A stretch of 64,000 nt of DNA, taken from assembly GCA_949128115.1 (NCBI GenBank), contig OX421963.1, forward strand, positions 248,001 through 312,000. Reading direction: 5' to 3'. Position numbers and translations under genes: made by a program. The stretch is from Anaspis maculata (Eukaryota; Arthropoda; Insecta; Coleoptera; Scraptiidae). A model generated the notes under the pieces. The model did not search any database and had not been told where the DNA came from. It was given only the letters and a program-made list of their open reading frames with translations. This document shows, in pieces, positions 46,982-58,260 of the stretch. How positions within the stretch are numbered: the stretch's first letter is position 1; every line of letters begins with the position of its first letter.

Positions 46982-47280
46982 CTAACAGATCTTTGCCGTC
47001 GGTGCTCTTGTGGTCGTCGTCGTCGTTGTTGTTGTCCTCGTCTTCGACCCTGTTCCTCGGCTCCCACGTCATCTTGTTTTCCTTCTTCAGCCGTCGCCTG
47101 GCGTTCGCGAACCACGTCGACACCTGCGTCAGCGTCATCTTGGTGATGATGGCCAGCATGATCTTCTCGCCCTTGGTCGGATACGGGTTCTTTTTGTGCT
47201 CGTTCAGCCAGGCCTTCAGCGTGCTCGTCGTCTCTCGCGTCGCGTTTTTCCGCCTCGCCCCGTTGAGATCCATGCCGTAC
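46982..47280 (-). CDS. mirr: Mirror-like Iroquois homeobox protein, homeodomain exon
   Basis: A 299-nt exon with acceptor TTTCTTCGTTGCAG ending at 47281 and donor GTGAGT from 46981. It encodes 99 full codons starting [16 protein letters not shown]. This is a complete TALE-class homeodomain of the Iroquois type: the three-residue loop extension is seen as KNPYPTKGE, and the recognition helix is [13 protein letters not shown] with Ala at position 50. An acidic Asp/Asn-rich tail ([13 protein letters not shown]) and KDLL lead to the splice site. Iroquois proteins are DNA-binding transcription factors in nuclear patterning circuits of eye, wing, follicle and body wall. The N-terminal exon(s) with the start codon were not found and probably lie beyond 64000, so the gene is partial. 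The homeodomain is intact. Confidence 0.97.
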
Positions 47281-47394
47281 CTGCAACGAAGAAACACACC
47301 CATCATTTCTGCTTTTCTACTCAATTTCTGCTTTTCAACTTCATTTTGGAATCATAAGGTGCCGTCGAACAGTGACCCACGTGTTTTTGGGTTT

Positions 47395-48607
47395 TTGGGT
47401 GTCATTTTTGATCGTAAACTGAACTGGGAACATCACGTCGATCAGGTCAAGAAAAAATGCAACAGAGGGTTGAACTTGATGAAAGTCCTAGCCAGTTTTG
47501 ACTGGGGGCAGACTCTTAAACGTTGATGTCAATATACCAAAGTTTAATCAGATCCAGGCTTGATTATGGCATTGTGGCATATTCTACCGCCAGAAAAACC
47601 TATCTCAAAACAGTAAAACCCGTACAATTTACTGCTGTAAAGATAGCAGTGGGAGCATTTGGTACCACCCCTGCCCTGTAGAGAATTTTCTTATATTGGC
47701 GAGTGAATGTCCTCTAGAGCTTCGAACCAAACAATTTACTCCGAACCACTGTACCAATTTGGCTTCAAGTCCAGATTCGGGACACTTCTCAATTCAAATC
47801 GAAACATCATTCCTCCTATACACGGAAGATTACATCGTATACAAACTGAAATTAATTTTGAAATCCCAAAAACCTTATCACGGTTTCAGTCCCAAATACC
47901 TCCTTGAAAACTACAGACTGTGGAGATAAACTATAAATTGGCTCAATATAGCAAAACAGACCACAATCACCATGAAATCAGACTGGAATTCTGAAAAACA
48001 GTCTCCCATCTCCCAACTCATAGGATCAGATACCCTGATGGATCAAAGACTGATGGGAGCGTGGCCTATGCTGTGATTGCGTCATCTGAAAAATTCTCTT
48101 TCCGTCTGTTGGGACAATGCAGCGTCTTCTCAGCTGAGCTATACGCCATTTTTCGAGCCATATACACAGAACGCTTCTCAAATGACAATTCATCATCTGT
48201 TTAGACTCCCTCAGCTCCCTCCAATCTTTGACACCACTATATCCAAGAAATCCGCTGGTACAAATGATGAAAGACAAACTTTCCAATGAATCTAACAAAA
48301 TCGTCTTCCTCTTCACTCCTTCTCATGTTGGAATTGCAGGGAATGAGGGAGCAGACCAGGAGGCCAAGAAAGTAGCTCGTTCAAGTTCTGAACAAATAAA
48401 ACTCCATCTTCCAACCGACATAAAAGCCCACATAAAGTCGAAAATTGTCCATCTCTGGCAGAGAAACTGGAATCTGAATGGCTCCCACCTCAAACTCATC
48501 AAACCTTCAGCATGTGGCACTCTTCCTAATCCTGACCGAAGAAGTGAACAAGTGAAATTGAATCGTATCAGCTTGGGAAACACAAGACTCACCCACTCCT
48601 ATCTCCT
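47395..48607 (+). mobile_element. LINE fragment D (I clade), truncated at both ends
   Basis: A plus-strand relic lying antisense in the intron upstream of the homeobox exon. It starts in the reverse transcriptase thumb (FLGVIFDRKLNWEHHVDQ) and retains a broken RNase H region (FTPSHVGIAGNEGADQEAK near 48310-48370). It ends at LNRISLGNTRLTHSYLL just before the C-terminal zinc finger. It is the only copy of the A/C family here that keeps RNase H. Frameshifts lie near 47520, 47690, 48080 and 48240. Confidence 0.88.
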
Positions 48608-50000
48608 TTTGTAATGAATGTATTTCTACCTAATATACGCATTGGTCATGTCACACCGAGACTCTCGGTTCACCGAGACTTTCGTCATGGTAATCTCGTC
48701 TCGTTCTTGGTCTCGGTCATAGCAGACTTGTCTCGGTCTCGCTCTCGTGGGAAACACTAGCCTATACAGTTTACTTGAAAGAGCTTTGTTAACAGCATCA
48801 TTTACAGCTTCAACAGCAAGCAGTAGTTGCCCACAGAGTCATTTGATTTTTTCTAAAGCGCCAACTGTACACGGCGACGCGTAGCTATTCTGGAAATTGT
48901 CCGCGAAACACGAGGCGAAACATCATCAACGCCTTGTTTCGTCAAAGCTGTCTGTCTATAGCGTCGCGAAGAAAGCGGCTCGCAAATGAGCCGCACGAGC
49001 TTGGACCGGGGCCAAACATCAAGAGAGCAGGAATAACGAATGTTCCCAACAAATGCGCTGATTGATAGCCCCAGCGCGACATCAAAGAACACGCAGTTAT
49101 ATTCTCATTACCGGACATACTTGGGCTGAGCCTGAGCTGCGGCGATGGTACCCACTGAATACGTCTCCTTCCACTCACGACGAATGCACCGCGAAATGTT
49201 CGAGATTCCTGGCCGTTAGTCGAGCTGAAAGATTTGTCGCGTCCTGAAACGGGATGAATTTCCGAGAAGAGTGAGCACATGGAGCTTTTATAATGAATTA
49301 AGAAAGAAAAAAAGCTTCTTCGTATCTAAAGTAATTTGGTTCTTGTTTGTAGATGCGTTCAGTTCATCCAAGTCAATATCGTTGCAAAGTCTTATGCTCA
49401 AGTATTTTTGGGTGTTTGCTTGAGTATTCTTGAGTACTCTTGAACAATAATTAGGAACAGAGTACTTTCTTGAACAGTGCCGTTGTTAGTTGGGCGAGCT
49501 TTGAGCTTCGCTCATTAATAAGGCCTGCTTGTCACTTTCCAACGGGTTTTCCATAATTTATAAGCGTAGCCTCATCCATAGGTGTATGGGTAAAAGGAAA
49601 ACACCTGCGAATTTGCAATTCCAGCATTCCGGTGGCGACGAATGCACGGCTCGTTTCCTCCTCACTTTTCGCTTAATTGAAATATTCAGCAACATTTTTC
49701 TGCATGTGCACTGCACACGTGATAATTGCTGCTAGTTGTATTGCTTGATTTGAGCAATCTTCACTGTTATAAAATGAGGAAGAACTTCTTTTCAATAGGT
49801 AACAATTATTGTATAATTCCTTTCAAGTTGCCTGTCTTTTTGGCTGCACCTTATAAGTACTCATAGAAAATTGTGATTGGATTATTTGATCTGGAAACCC
49901 AGCTTCAGCTAGACTATGCTTAATATATTTTTCACAGATTGGCCAAATTTATTTGGAGATAAGTGACTAGAACTGCATGAAGAGAACAATAATTCAGCAC
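48608..50000. other. Non-coding DNA, mixed repeat scraps
   Basis: At about 48645-48767 a cluster of GTCTCGG/ACCGAGAC words ends in CTCTCGTGGGAAACACTAG, which looks like one end of a hAT-type element (reverse complement CTAGTGTTTCCCACGAG); its partner end was not found. A moderately GC-rich stretch at 48850-49260 has overlapping frames on both strands but no recognised domain. No gene is supported. Confidence 0.45.
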
Positions 50001-50883
50001 TTCAGCAGGAATTGACTTACGATTCAACGGCTCAATACCAAGTAGGGGCAACGTTATGCCGTCATATCATGTTTGGAGCCCCATCAGGCCTCATTGTGTC
50101 TTTGAGTGTAGCTGGAGTCCTGTTGAGCCTCCTCATGTTTTTTCATGCTTTTCGGAGTAGGTACTTACCAGTATGCCTCATTTTCCGTTTTTCTGTTCTA
50201 CACAGGTCCTTTGGGCCCCCCTGTGTCTTCACAACCGTTTCAAGTTCTGTTGAGCTCACTCGCACTTTTTTGAGGCTTTCGAAGCACTAGTATGCCCCTT
50301 GTGCCTGTATGTGGTATACGGCCTGGTATAGGGCCCCCTTGTGTCTCCAAAGATAATTTTGGGCCCTAATGACTTATGTGCTTCATGGCTTTCAAAATTC
50401 CACACGGTCCTCTTTTGCCATCTTGTGTTATCCAGGCTCCAGTGACCCCTTATTGAGTTTTCAATTCGATTTGAAGTCCTGCTCAGCCCCTTGCATTTTT
50501 ATATACTCTCAGAGGCTGGTAATCATCTTTCTGCCATCATATCATTCGGAGTCCTTTGGGGCACCCTTGGGTCCTCGAATGTAGTTGGAGCCCTGATATG
50601 AGTCCCCGTATGTGTTTTTGTGGCATTCAGAATTCCAGTGAGCTCTTTTTTGCCTGCTTCTATTTCACAGAGCTTCATTGGGCCCCGTTGTCGTTTTCTC
50701 ATGACTTTCGGAGCTCTATCGGACCCCTTGTGCCTTCTGCAAACTAAATGTGTAGTTTTGAGCCCTGTAGAATCAGCTCACTTATGATTTCTTTGGCTTT
50801 CAGAGTACCAGTGAGCCCCGTTTCGCCTTCCTTTGTTGTATAGAGCCCTTTGGATTCCTTTGTATAACCAATATCGTTTGAAG

Positions 50884-51803
50884 TAGAGATGCAAAATTAC
50901 CGGTGATTTATTTTTGGGTAATATTACCAGTAAAATTACCGGTAATATTACCCACTTTTGTTTTCGGTAATATTACCGGTAATATTACCGACTTTCAAAA
51001 AAGCACCTAATTTTTGTTTTGGTAAACCCAGTAGTCCCTAAACTATAAAACTGTAATTAATAAGTCAATCAAAAATCAACATTAAATTCTGGATTATAGT
51101 AATTGTTTAAACATGAACTTGATTTTTTTTCGGAATAAATTGAACATTATTGATGAAAACGTAACAATTTGAATCAATGACTAGTCGCTGTCATCTTCTT
51201 CCCCTTCCTCTTCCAGTTCTAAGCTGAAAAATTCCTGGTCTTCTGGATCCTCATCTTCGAAGTCAAAACAGAACAGTCATCTTCGAACAACAGGTAATGA
51301 AATCGGAGAAATGTTACACCAAACCCTTTCGTACGTTGCATCCACCCACCCAACGTGCCCCAAAAAGACACAAAGTGGTGGACTGCAAAATCAAGTATTT
51401 GGTGTTATTCCATCCACTTAGACGGAGATAGAGTTCCTCGTAGTCGTAATAATTTCCTCAATGCTTGTTATTGGTCAGGTCATGTTTTTGATGTGAATTC
51501 CTTCGGATTTGCTGCGATTTGTGAAATTAAAACAGAATTTATAAAGAGAGACGACGTCCACTAGGTGATGCTGCGTCGCAATGATCCGAAATATTGCATA
51601 CACATTCACATTACACAGTAGGGTGAGGGGAGGGTAATGGGAAAGATTTTAGTGGTAATATTACCTGTAATATTACCGGTAATATATTTATATTACCGGT
51701 AATGTTACCCAGGTAATATTACCGAAGGCTTAGGCGAATATTACGTAATATTACCAGAATTACCGGTAATATTACCGCGGTAATATTACCCTTCGCATCT
51801 CTA
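50884..51803. mobile_element. Non-autonomous hAT-like element, 920 bp, with 8-bp target duplication
   Basis: The ends are TAGAGATGCAAAATTACCGG and, in reverse complement, TAGAGATGCGAAGGGTAA. The flanks are GTTTGAAG (50876-50883) and GTCTGAAG (51804-51811), an 8-bp duplication with one mismatch. An unoccupied satellite unit at ~51994 reads ATATCGTCTGAAGCCTTACT and represents the empty site. Both subterminal regions are packed with the palindrome GGTAATATTACC. The interior is mostly non-coding apart from an acidic tail frame. Confidence 0.88.
51181..51264 (-). pseudogene. Acidic C-terminal tail, probable transposase remnant
   Basis: 27 codons reading DFEDEDPEDQEFFSLELEEE and continuing to a TAG stop at 51181-51183. 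Its position inside a hAT-like element suggests the last codons of a lost transposase, although no catalytic domain remains. The assignment is inferred from context only. Confidence 0.4.
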
Positions 51804-52221
51804 GTCTGAAGCCTCACTGAACCTCCCTTGCATTTTGCATGGCGTTCGGATTTCTATTGGGCCCTCTTTTGTCGTGATGTGTCATCGTTTGGAGACCTGA
51901 TGAGCCCCCTCATGGTTTCTTGTAGCTTCCAGAGTTCCAGTAAGCCACCTTTTATCTCATTTTGTTATATCAAGCCCCCTGCTCCCTTTGTGTCCCCGAT
52001 ATCGTCTGAAGCCTTACTGAGCCACCTTGCATTTTTCCGTGGCTTTCGAATCTCTATTGTGGACCCCCTTGTGCCCTCATGTGTCATTTGGAGCCCTGAT
52101 GAGCTCACGGTTTTTCGTAACTTTCAGAGCTCCAGTGAGCCCCCTTTTGCCTTTATTCATTCAGGGCCTCAAGGGTCCCCAACGCGTTTTTCATAGCTTT
52201 CAGAGCTCAATGGGGTTCGGT

Positions 52222-52495
52222 GGATTTATTTTGAGGAAAATTCTATTGGACGGAATTCATTCTTGGGAGATTCTTTCCGAGGGAAATTCTTCCCGATGGA
52301 ATTTCATTCCGGTGGAAATCATTCTGGGGAAATTCCTTCCAGGGGAAATTATTTTCGAGGGAAGTTTATTCCGGTGGGATCACTTCTGGGGAAATTCCTT
52401 CCAGGGGAAATTACGAGGAAAATTACTTCCGGGAAATCAATTCCGGGGAAATTCGTTTCGGGGGAGCTCGTTCCTGGATTCGGTTAGGCTAGGTC
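52222..52495 (+). repeat. 15-16-bp tandem repeat creating kB-like GGGGAAATTCC words
   Basis: About 17 units with consensus near AATTCNTTCCGGGGA. Junctions between units read GGGGAAATTCC, GGGGAAATTATTT, GGGAAATTCTTCC and similar; exact GGGGAAATTCC occurs twice. It starts directly where the 40-bp satellite ends. The open frame across it encodes only a five-residue repeat and is not a gene. Confidence 0.85.
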
Positions 52496-52499
52496 ACGA

Positions 52500-54450
52500 A
52501 TTATGGTACACCTAAATTTCAGAGATACTTTAGTACACATCGTTATAAAGATTTCAGTTCGGCTGTGATGGACCGTAGCCGAGGTGCAAAGCACCGAGGA
52601 ATATGCAACGATTGAACTGGCTTTCAGTTTAATAAGTATTTTGTTCATATTCAAGCAGCTGTTTAGAGACCCCACCCGTCTTTTTTGAAAAAGCTCGATG
52701 TTTTGCTCTTTGTGGCCCTTTACTTGTTATGAGCCTCGGTGCTTTGCACTTCGGCCGTTATACATGCCTACACAATCAATTGGAAACATTGTGTGTCCAT
52801 TGTGAAACAAAGTACTCAAGGCTATAAAGCCTTTGGCACACTTCTTATATAAAATTCCAAACCTTTTCTGGAGCGTAACCAAGGTGCGAAGCACTGAGGG
52901 ATACGGGGAACCAGCTTTTGATCCAACAAACTATTTCTTATAGGTATATTATAAGTAGGTATTCAAGCATTTGTATATCTAGATATTATAGTTTGCTAAT
53001 TCTGAAGAAACTTGGGGCTTCGCAGCTCGCTTGTAGCCCTTTTGTTTCAATGGACATCGTCGTTTTGCCCCTCGGCCGCAGGTCATGAAACCATTGAACC
53101 AAGTTCGAAGAACTTTTATTCAGAAGCTAGATCACGAGCGAACCAGCTCTTTTACAGTAATCAAAGCAAATTGGACTAATTGGACCAGTTTTATGTTCAA
53201 AAAATTGAGGGTCAAGCTGCTTTTGGAGCGTAGTCAAGGTGCGAAGCACCGAGGTATATATAACCGCAAATGACAGAAGCATGATTTTTTCAAAAAACAT
53301 AAATTGAAAAAAATTGTATGAGGGCCAGATGACAAGCAGTCTCAAACTTGAATAACAGTTAAAACTACATTATACTTTAGACTCTAGCACACTAGCTGCA
53401 AAAACCTTGAACCCAGTTCGGGGCGAAGCCGAGGTGCGAAGCACCGAGGATTGTTGGGTAGGTGATGGAGCCGGCTTTCCTGATAGGATATTTCTTCGAT
53501 TTTCAAGGATCTGTTCTTGATTTCCACTTTCTAGAAGAACTCGTTCATGGCCATTTCTTCGCTATAGACCTCGTTTTTTGCACCTTGGCCGCTGACTATG
53601 AAGCCATTCAAATGAGCATTTTGAACTTTTGGCTCAGGCTGGGACACACATACTACTACTATATCATAAACTTTTGAAAGCACCTTAAACATCAGACTCC
53701 AGTATGGTTTTTGTAAAAATATTGAACTCCGCAGGAAGTGAAACCCAGGGATGTTAAGCGGTGAAACGGACTTTTGATCTAATAGGATATATCTTTGATA
53801 TTCAAGAAGGTCTTCTTAACCGTTAACTCCCAAGAACATTCCGTTATTCGCACTTAATTCGTGACGTTTCAACCGTTACAATAGACCTCGGTGTTTTGCA
53901 CCTCGGTAACTAGTTATGAGAGTCGCCAGACTGAATTTGGAAAAACCTTAGTCCATAGACTAGTTAACAAGCCGAGCGAAGCTATGTAGATTATAGTAAG
54001 AAATAGCTGAGTACTTACCTATATGAAAACTTCAAGTTCTCTTTGGAGCGGAGCCGAGGTGCGAAGCACCGAGGTATATAATAACCAGTGGCTATGAGCA
54101 TGGGCAGCTGTCTCAATTGCAGAACAAAACTTTTTGTATTGTAGAGGTCCAAGATTCCAGAATGGAAGCTAATTCAATTGTGATTCGTGCCCGTGACTTT
54201 TGGGTCCAGAATATTCAATATCGATCATACCTTTGATCAAACTGTTGATTGGAGAACCATAGGATATCTGTGCGTGTCATATCAGTAGCATATAGCCTCT
54301 GGGAATAGATTCAACTTGAAATGGAAGTACTGAGCCTTGGTGTTCTTCAATATCTTCTTCTATCAAGCGACCTCGGTGCTTCGCACCTCCCCGTTGACCT
54401 TTTTTTTTTTCATGTCCCTCGGTGCTTCGCACCTCAGCTGACGCGGTTTC
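52500..54450. repeat. Array built on a GGTGCGAAGCACC palindromic core, alternating orientation
   Basis: Cores in one orientation (AGGTGCGAAGCACCGAGG) lie near 52581, 52886, 53238, 53431 and 54056. The other orientation (CCTCGGTGCTTCGCACCT or TTTTGCACCTCGG) occurs near 52735, 53060, 53570, 53886, 54370 and 54417. Neighbouring cores are ~140-195 bp apart and mostly alternate in direction. The core itself can fold as GGTGC-GAA-GCACC. The first type is preceded by GGAGCG(T/G)AGCC and followed by GGTATATATAACC; the second is followed by GGCCG and TATGAGCC. Confidence 0.8.
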
Positions 54451-54645
54451 ATCGGCCTAAAGCGGCAAATTATGGGGCCTACAATAAGCATTTTTCTTAT
54501 CTTGGATAAGTCTCACCATGGTTTGAACTGAAATGTATTTTGCTTGGCTATCAAGGCAATTCTGTTCAATTTGAGTATTCTTCAAAGCGTATTTTGCATC
54601 ACTCCAGTTAAAATTGAAGGGCCGCTGTCTTCTTATTGTCACATT

Positions 54646-55733
54646 TATACCGGGTGATCATTTGAAAACTATCCACCTGCAATAACTCCCGATTCCTAGT
54701 CAATATTTCTTCGAGCAAAAACAGGTCGATTTTTATATCGAGAGGGACATCTAAAACATGCATTGGCAAATTTCTATCTTCAGCCCCCTCGCCCCCACCC
54801 CTCCTAAAAATAAAATTTCGAATGACACTACCTACCTTGCGATACATCAAATTTGAGAAAATTTAATTCTCTTTTTAAAAATAATATTTTCAAAAATTTC
54901 AACTCTACCCCCCCTTCTCCCTAAAAATTCTCTGAGTGTCCCTTCCAATACTCTGGATCCCTCAATTCTCTTCAGTTCAGTCAGCATCATCCTGAAAAGC
55001 TTCAAAGAAGAGAATTTTTGGTGGAAAAAGTGCCACCCAAATTGACCCCATTGCTCTCCCCCACCTCAATTTTAAAATTTCACAAAATACCACCCACTTT
55101 GTGATACATCAAATCAAAGGAAATTAAGTTCTCTTTCTAAAAACAATTTTTTTGAAATTTTCAACCCTTCCTCCATTTAACTGGACATTTGGAATATTTT
55201 AGTAGGAAAACGGGAATTTTAAAAATTTCGAAAAAATAGTGTTCAGGGAGAGAATTCAATTCTCTTCAATTTGATGTATCACAAAGTAGGTATTGTTATT
55301 TTAGATTTTTAAGGTGAGGAGGGGGGAGCGAAGGAATGAATTTGGGTGGCACTTTTTCCGTAGAAAATTTTCTTTTTCGATACTGTGCAGGATGACGTTG
55401 ACTGCATTAAAGAGAATTGAGAGGTCAAGAATATTTAATTGGACACTCAGAGAATTTAGGGGGGAAGAGGGGTAGGGTTCAAAATTTTAAAAACACTATT
55501 TCAGAAAGAGAATTTAATTCTGTTGAATTTAATGTATCGCAAAATAGGTAGTGTCGTTTGAAATTTCAAAGTAGGAGTAGGTGGGGGCGAGGGGGCTCAA
55601 GATAGAAAATCGCTAATGTATGTTTTAGATGTCCCCCTCGATATAAAAATCGACCTGTTTTTGCTCGAAGACATTTTCACTAGGAATCGAGAGTTATTGC
55701 AGGTGGATAGTTTTCACATGATCACCCGGTATA
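54646..55733. mobile_element. Foldback element, 1,088 bp, ends TATACCGGGTGATCA
   Basis: The left end is TATACCGGGTGATCA and the right end is TGATCACCCGGTATA. The arms pair over most of the length around a centre near 55190. Examples are AAACAGGTCGATTTTTATAT (54718) with ATATAAAAATCGACCTGTTT (~55641), and GGTGGCACTTTTTCC near 55346 with AAAAAGTGCCACCCAAATT near 55027. TATA flanks both ends, so a TA-type target is possible. There is no transposase; minus frames at 54457-54850 are incidental. Confidence 0.85.
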
Positions 55734-56560
55734 GTGGGAGTACTTAAAACTATTTTTGCAATGTTTCAAGTGGCCAGTTTATCAATAATTTCTGGCGTAT
55801 GACAGCCCTTTGGATGCCGAGTCGGAATTTTAGGGAAGGGATGAATGTCACGTCCATGGTCTGACATCAGCCTTGCTCTTGCGACTGAGGTGGGTGCTTG
55901 TGAAAGAAACGCGCTATTAGGGCTTGGAAGAATAAGGAATTGAGTTGCCCTTTTTCAATTTTAAAACAGCCTAATCACCTAGTGACATTGAGAACTCGGC
56001 TTGACTCAAATTTTTTCGACAGCCTCTGATTTCAATAAGTTTCATACTGTATCAGGCATTGTAAGTGACGATTCTGTATAAAATTCGTCAATGTTCAAAA
56101 ACCGTGAAAAAAATTGCGCCGGCCATAATTTGACTGCTGGAAATCCGGGCTACACCAACAAAGCTTCTTAGGACACAGGTCTACAATCTACAGGTCTACC
56201 AATGTCTCATGAGCGAGTTAATCAGAAGTGGAAAAACTAGGGCGTTTGTTGCTTTGATTCCATTCAACTTCTCGAATCGTCAGAGACTTTTACGTTGATG
56301 ATATGCAAAATGGTCAGCTCTTCAGTCTTCATCATTTGTACGCCTTTCTGGAGTTCGTAACGTCTTGGTATTCATATTAATATTTGATCACTTATTTGAC
56401 ATTCTCAACATGAGTCGTAGGGGGTTTGGATGCTATTATTGTCCAGAACTGTTTTGCTTCAACTTCTAGAACCTTTCACGACAGCGCTGAACTCAGATTT
56501 GACTTCCTCGACACCTATTACGGGTCTCGTGAGCATCATTTTGATAAATTCAAACCGTCT
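55734..56560. other. Non-coding DNA, nothing recognised
   Basis: About 830 bp without a supported gene, repeat or motif. Confidence 0.5.
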
Positions 56561-58260
56561 TTCTCATAATGGCGCATTAAAGATCGATCCCGAGTCCCCC
56601 TTGTCGCAGCCTCCCGCATCTTGCCATCCAAAATTGAAACAAGCTGTCAGACCGTATCAAAAAAGGAGCAACACGGCGCGTTTGATTATTTTTCGCAGTA
56701 AACAACAGAGTGTCTCTTCGGTCTCCTCCCCATGGCCCGGGGAGCATCGTAGGAAGCAAGAGAAAGAGGAGGAAGGCACGCTGTAGCCTGCTGCTGCCGC
56801 CGCCCGGGTTATAGATGGGAAATTAATAAAGCTGTCAGTTTTATCAGCGGAGCGACGCATCCGTGCGGAACGTTTCAATCTGATGAGCCTCGGCGAGCGT
56901 GATGTTTGCACTAGGTGTCTCTTTGACGAGGACAGCGCTACGGTCTTGCTCGTGTGAGGGACAGAGACGGAACTAGCCGCCGCCCCCCACGGCGGCGTTT
57001 TAAAATGCACCGTCGCTCTCTCCCGTAGCAGGGGGAGGCGGGAGGTGCGATTTGAAAAATCCAAGGGGGTGCTTTCACACACACACACACGTTCACTCGG
57101 GTTCAACTGGAGGCCGAGGGAACCGAGGGGGCATTATCAGTTTGTTTCCATAGCAATTGCTAATCGGAGTGCGCCATGCGGATCGCTTCCGCACCGAAGA
57201 GTGCCAATGAGCGTCGCGACGCGTCGCGCCCGCGCGCGTCGTATGTTTGTACTCTTATCTCCAATTAATCACGCTTCTTTGGCTCGAGCAAAATTTTTTT
57301 TTTTTGTCTCCAATTGATCAGATGATAATTACTTTTCAAGATTCAAGTTCAAACGGCGTATTTTGCCGTCGTGAGTGTATAAGAATGCGGTTTTTGTATG
57401 GCAGGGTGGTTATGACATCTGGCGTCGAGGGCGTCGCAATAGCGACATCCGCGGGGATCCACCATACTATACCGCTGCGTGCCATGCACAGAGACAGGTA
57501 ATCGATGCACTGTCCGACACGATATTCGCATTTCACACCCGTTCAGTCCTCTTTCGATTTGTTTTATTCACGCCATGTGCTACTGCAACCTTTGAAACCA
57601 AGAGCTGATTCACCATGGGGTAGAGGTGTCTGTCTATACGTTGTATGGACAGAAGCTGAGTTGGATGACCATTTATTCATGGCAATGAGAAAGGTAGGTA
57701 TATAACTCTTCGAAATTATTCTCCCATAGGCCTAATCAAATTCATACCAGAATCAAGTCAATACTGATCAGGCGTCAGGAGACAGGAACTGGAGAAATAG
57801 AATCTGAATCGAAAATTGCAAGCGGCTCGGCTTGGTGATCGGCCGGGCCGAGGGTCGGCGGCCTCCGAGAGTGAGTGATGAGGACTTGATGTCTTGGGCC
57901 GGCCGCGAAGCCGCCGCCGGCGGTTTAGCCGGCTAGCCGCCCCCCTGATGTGTGTCATTTATTATTTAGAGCGCGATAACAAGTCGAAACACCCCAGCCA
58001 TTTGATGGTTTTCTCTCCTTCCGTGCTCTTTATATCTGGCTGGCGCGGGCTAATCCCGGAGGGCATACTGACGGCTATATATAGGCCGTCGTCACTTAGG
58101 CCTTCCGGGGAGCCGCCGGCACGTACCCCTCGAAGGATATTGAATAAAACATCATCGGATCCTGATGCATGCCTCCCCCGGCAATTTTAATTGAAATGCG
58201 ACCGAGATCGCACTTTGCACTCGGTGCATTTCGAATTTGAATCGCGGCCCCAGTAATGGA
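56560..58260. promoter_or_regulatory. GC-rich island upstream of the mirror-like exons, candidate regulatory region
   Basis: In contrast to its AT-rich surroundings this stretch is GC- and CpG-rich, with few repeats. It includes GCCGCCGCCGGCGG near 57910, GACGCGTCGCGCCCGCGC near 57217, a TATATATAGG word near 58075, and TTGATTAATTGG-like AT words. Overlapping frames on both strands (for example 56657-57106 minus and 57894-58190 plus) have no recognised domain and no matching splice phases to the homeobox exon. I read it as a candidate promoter or enhancer; an unrecognised 5' exon is the alternative. Confidence 0.35.

Larger units (their letters stand above)
50040..52215 (-). repeat. Second patch of the ~40-bp satellite, reverse orientation
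   Basis: The same unit as 7340-20235, about 30 kb away, in the reverse orientation (GGAGCCCTGATGAGCC, CCCTTGTGTC, CATGTGTCATTT). It is interrupted at 50884-51803 by a hAT element and then resumes. Frames such as 50012-50290 and 51828-52196 are repeat artefacts. Confidence 0.85.

Noticed and set aside
46957..47526. 189-codon plus-strand frame across the homeobox exon
   Set aside because: Its first part is antisense to the homeodomain and its end runs by chance into LINE fragment D.
54457..54850. Minus-strand frames at the left arm of the foldback element
   Set aside because: They fall on the inverted repeat arm and have no domain.
56657..57106. 149-codon minus-strand frame in the GC-rich island
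   Set aside because: Arg/Ser-rich, stop-poor because of GC content, with no recognisable domain or splice partner.
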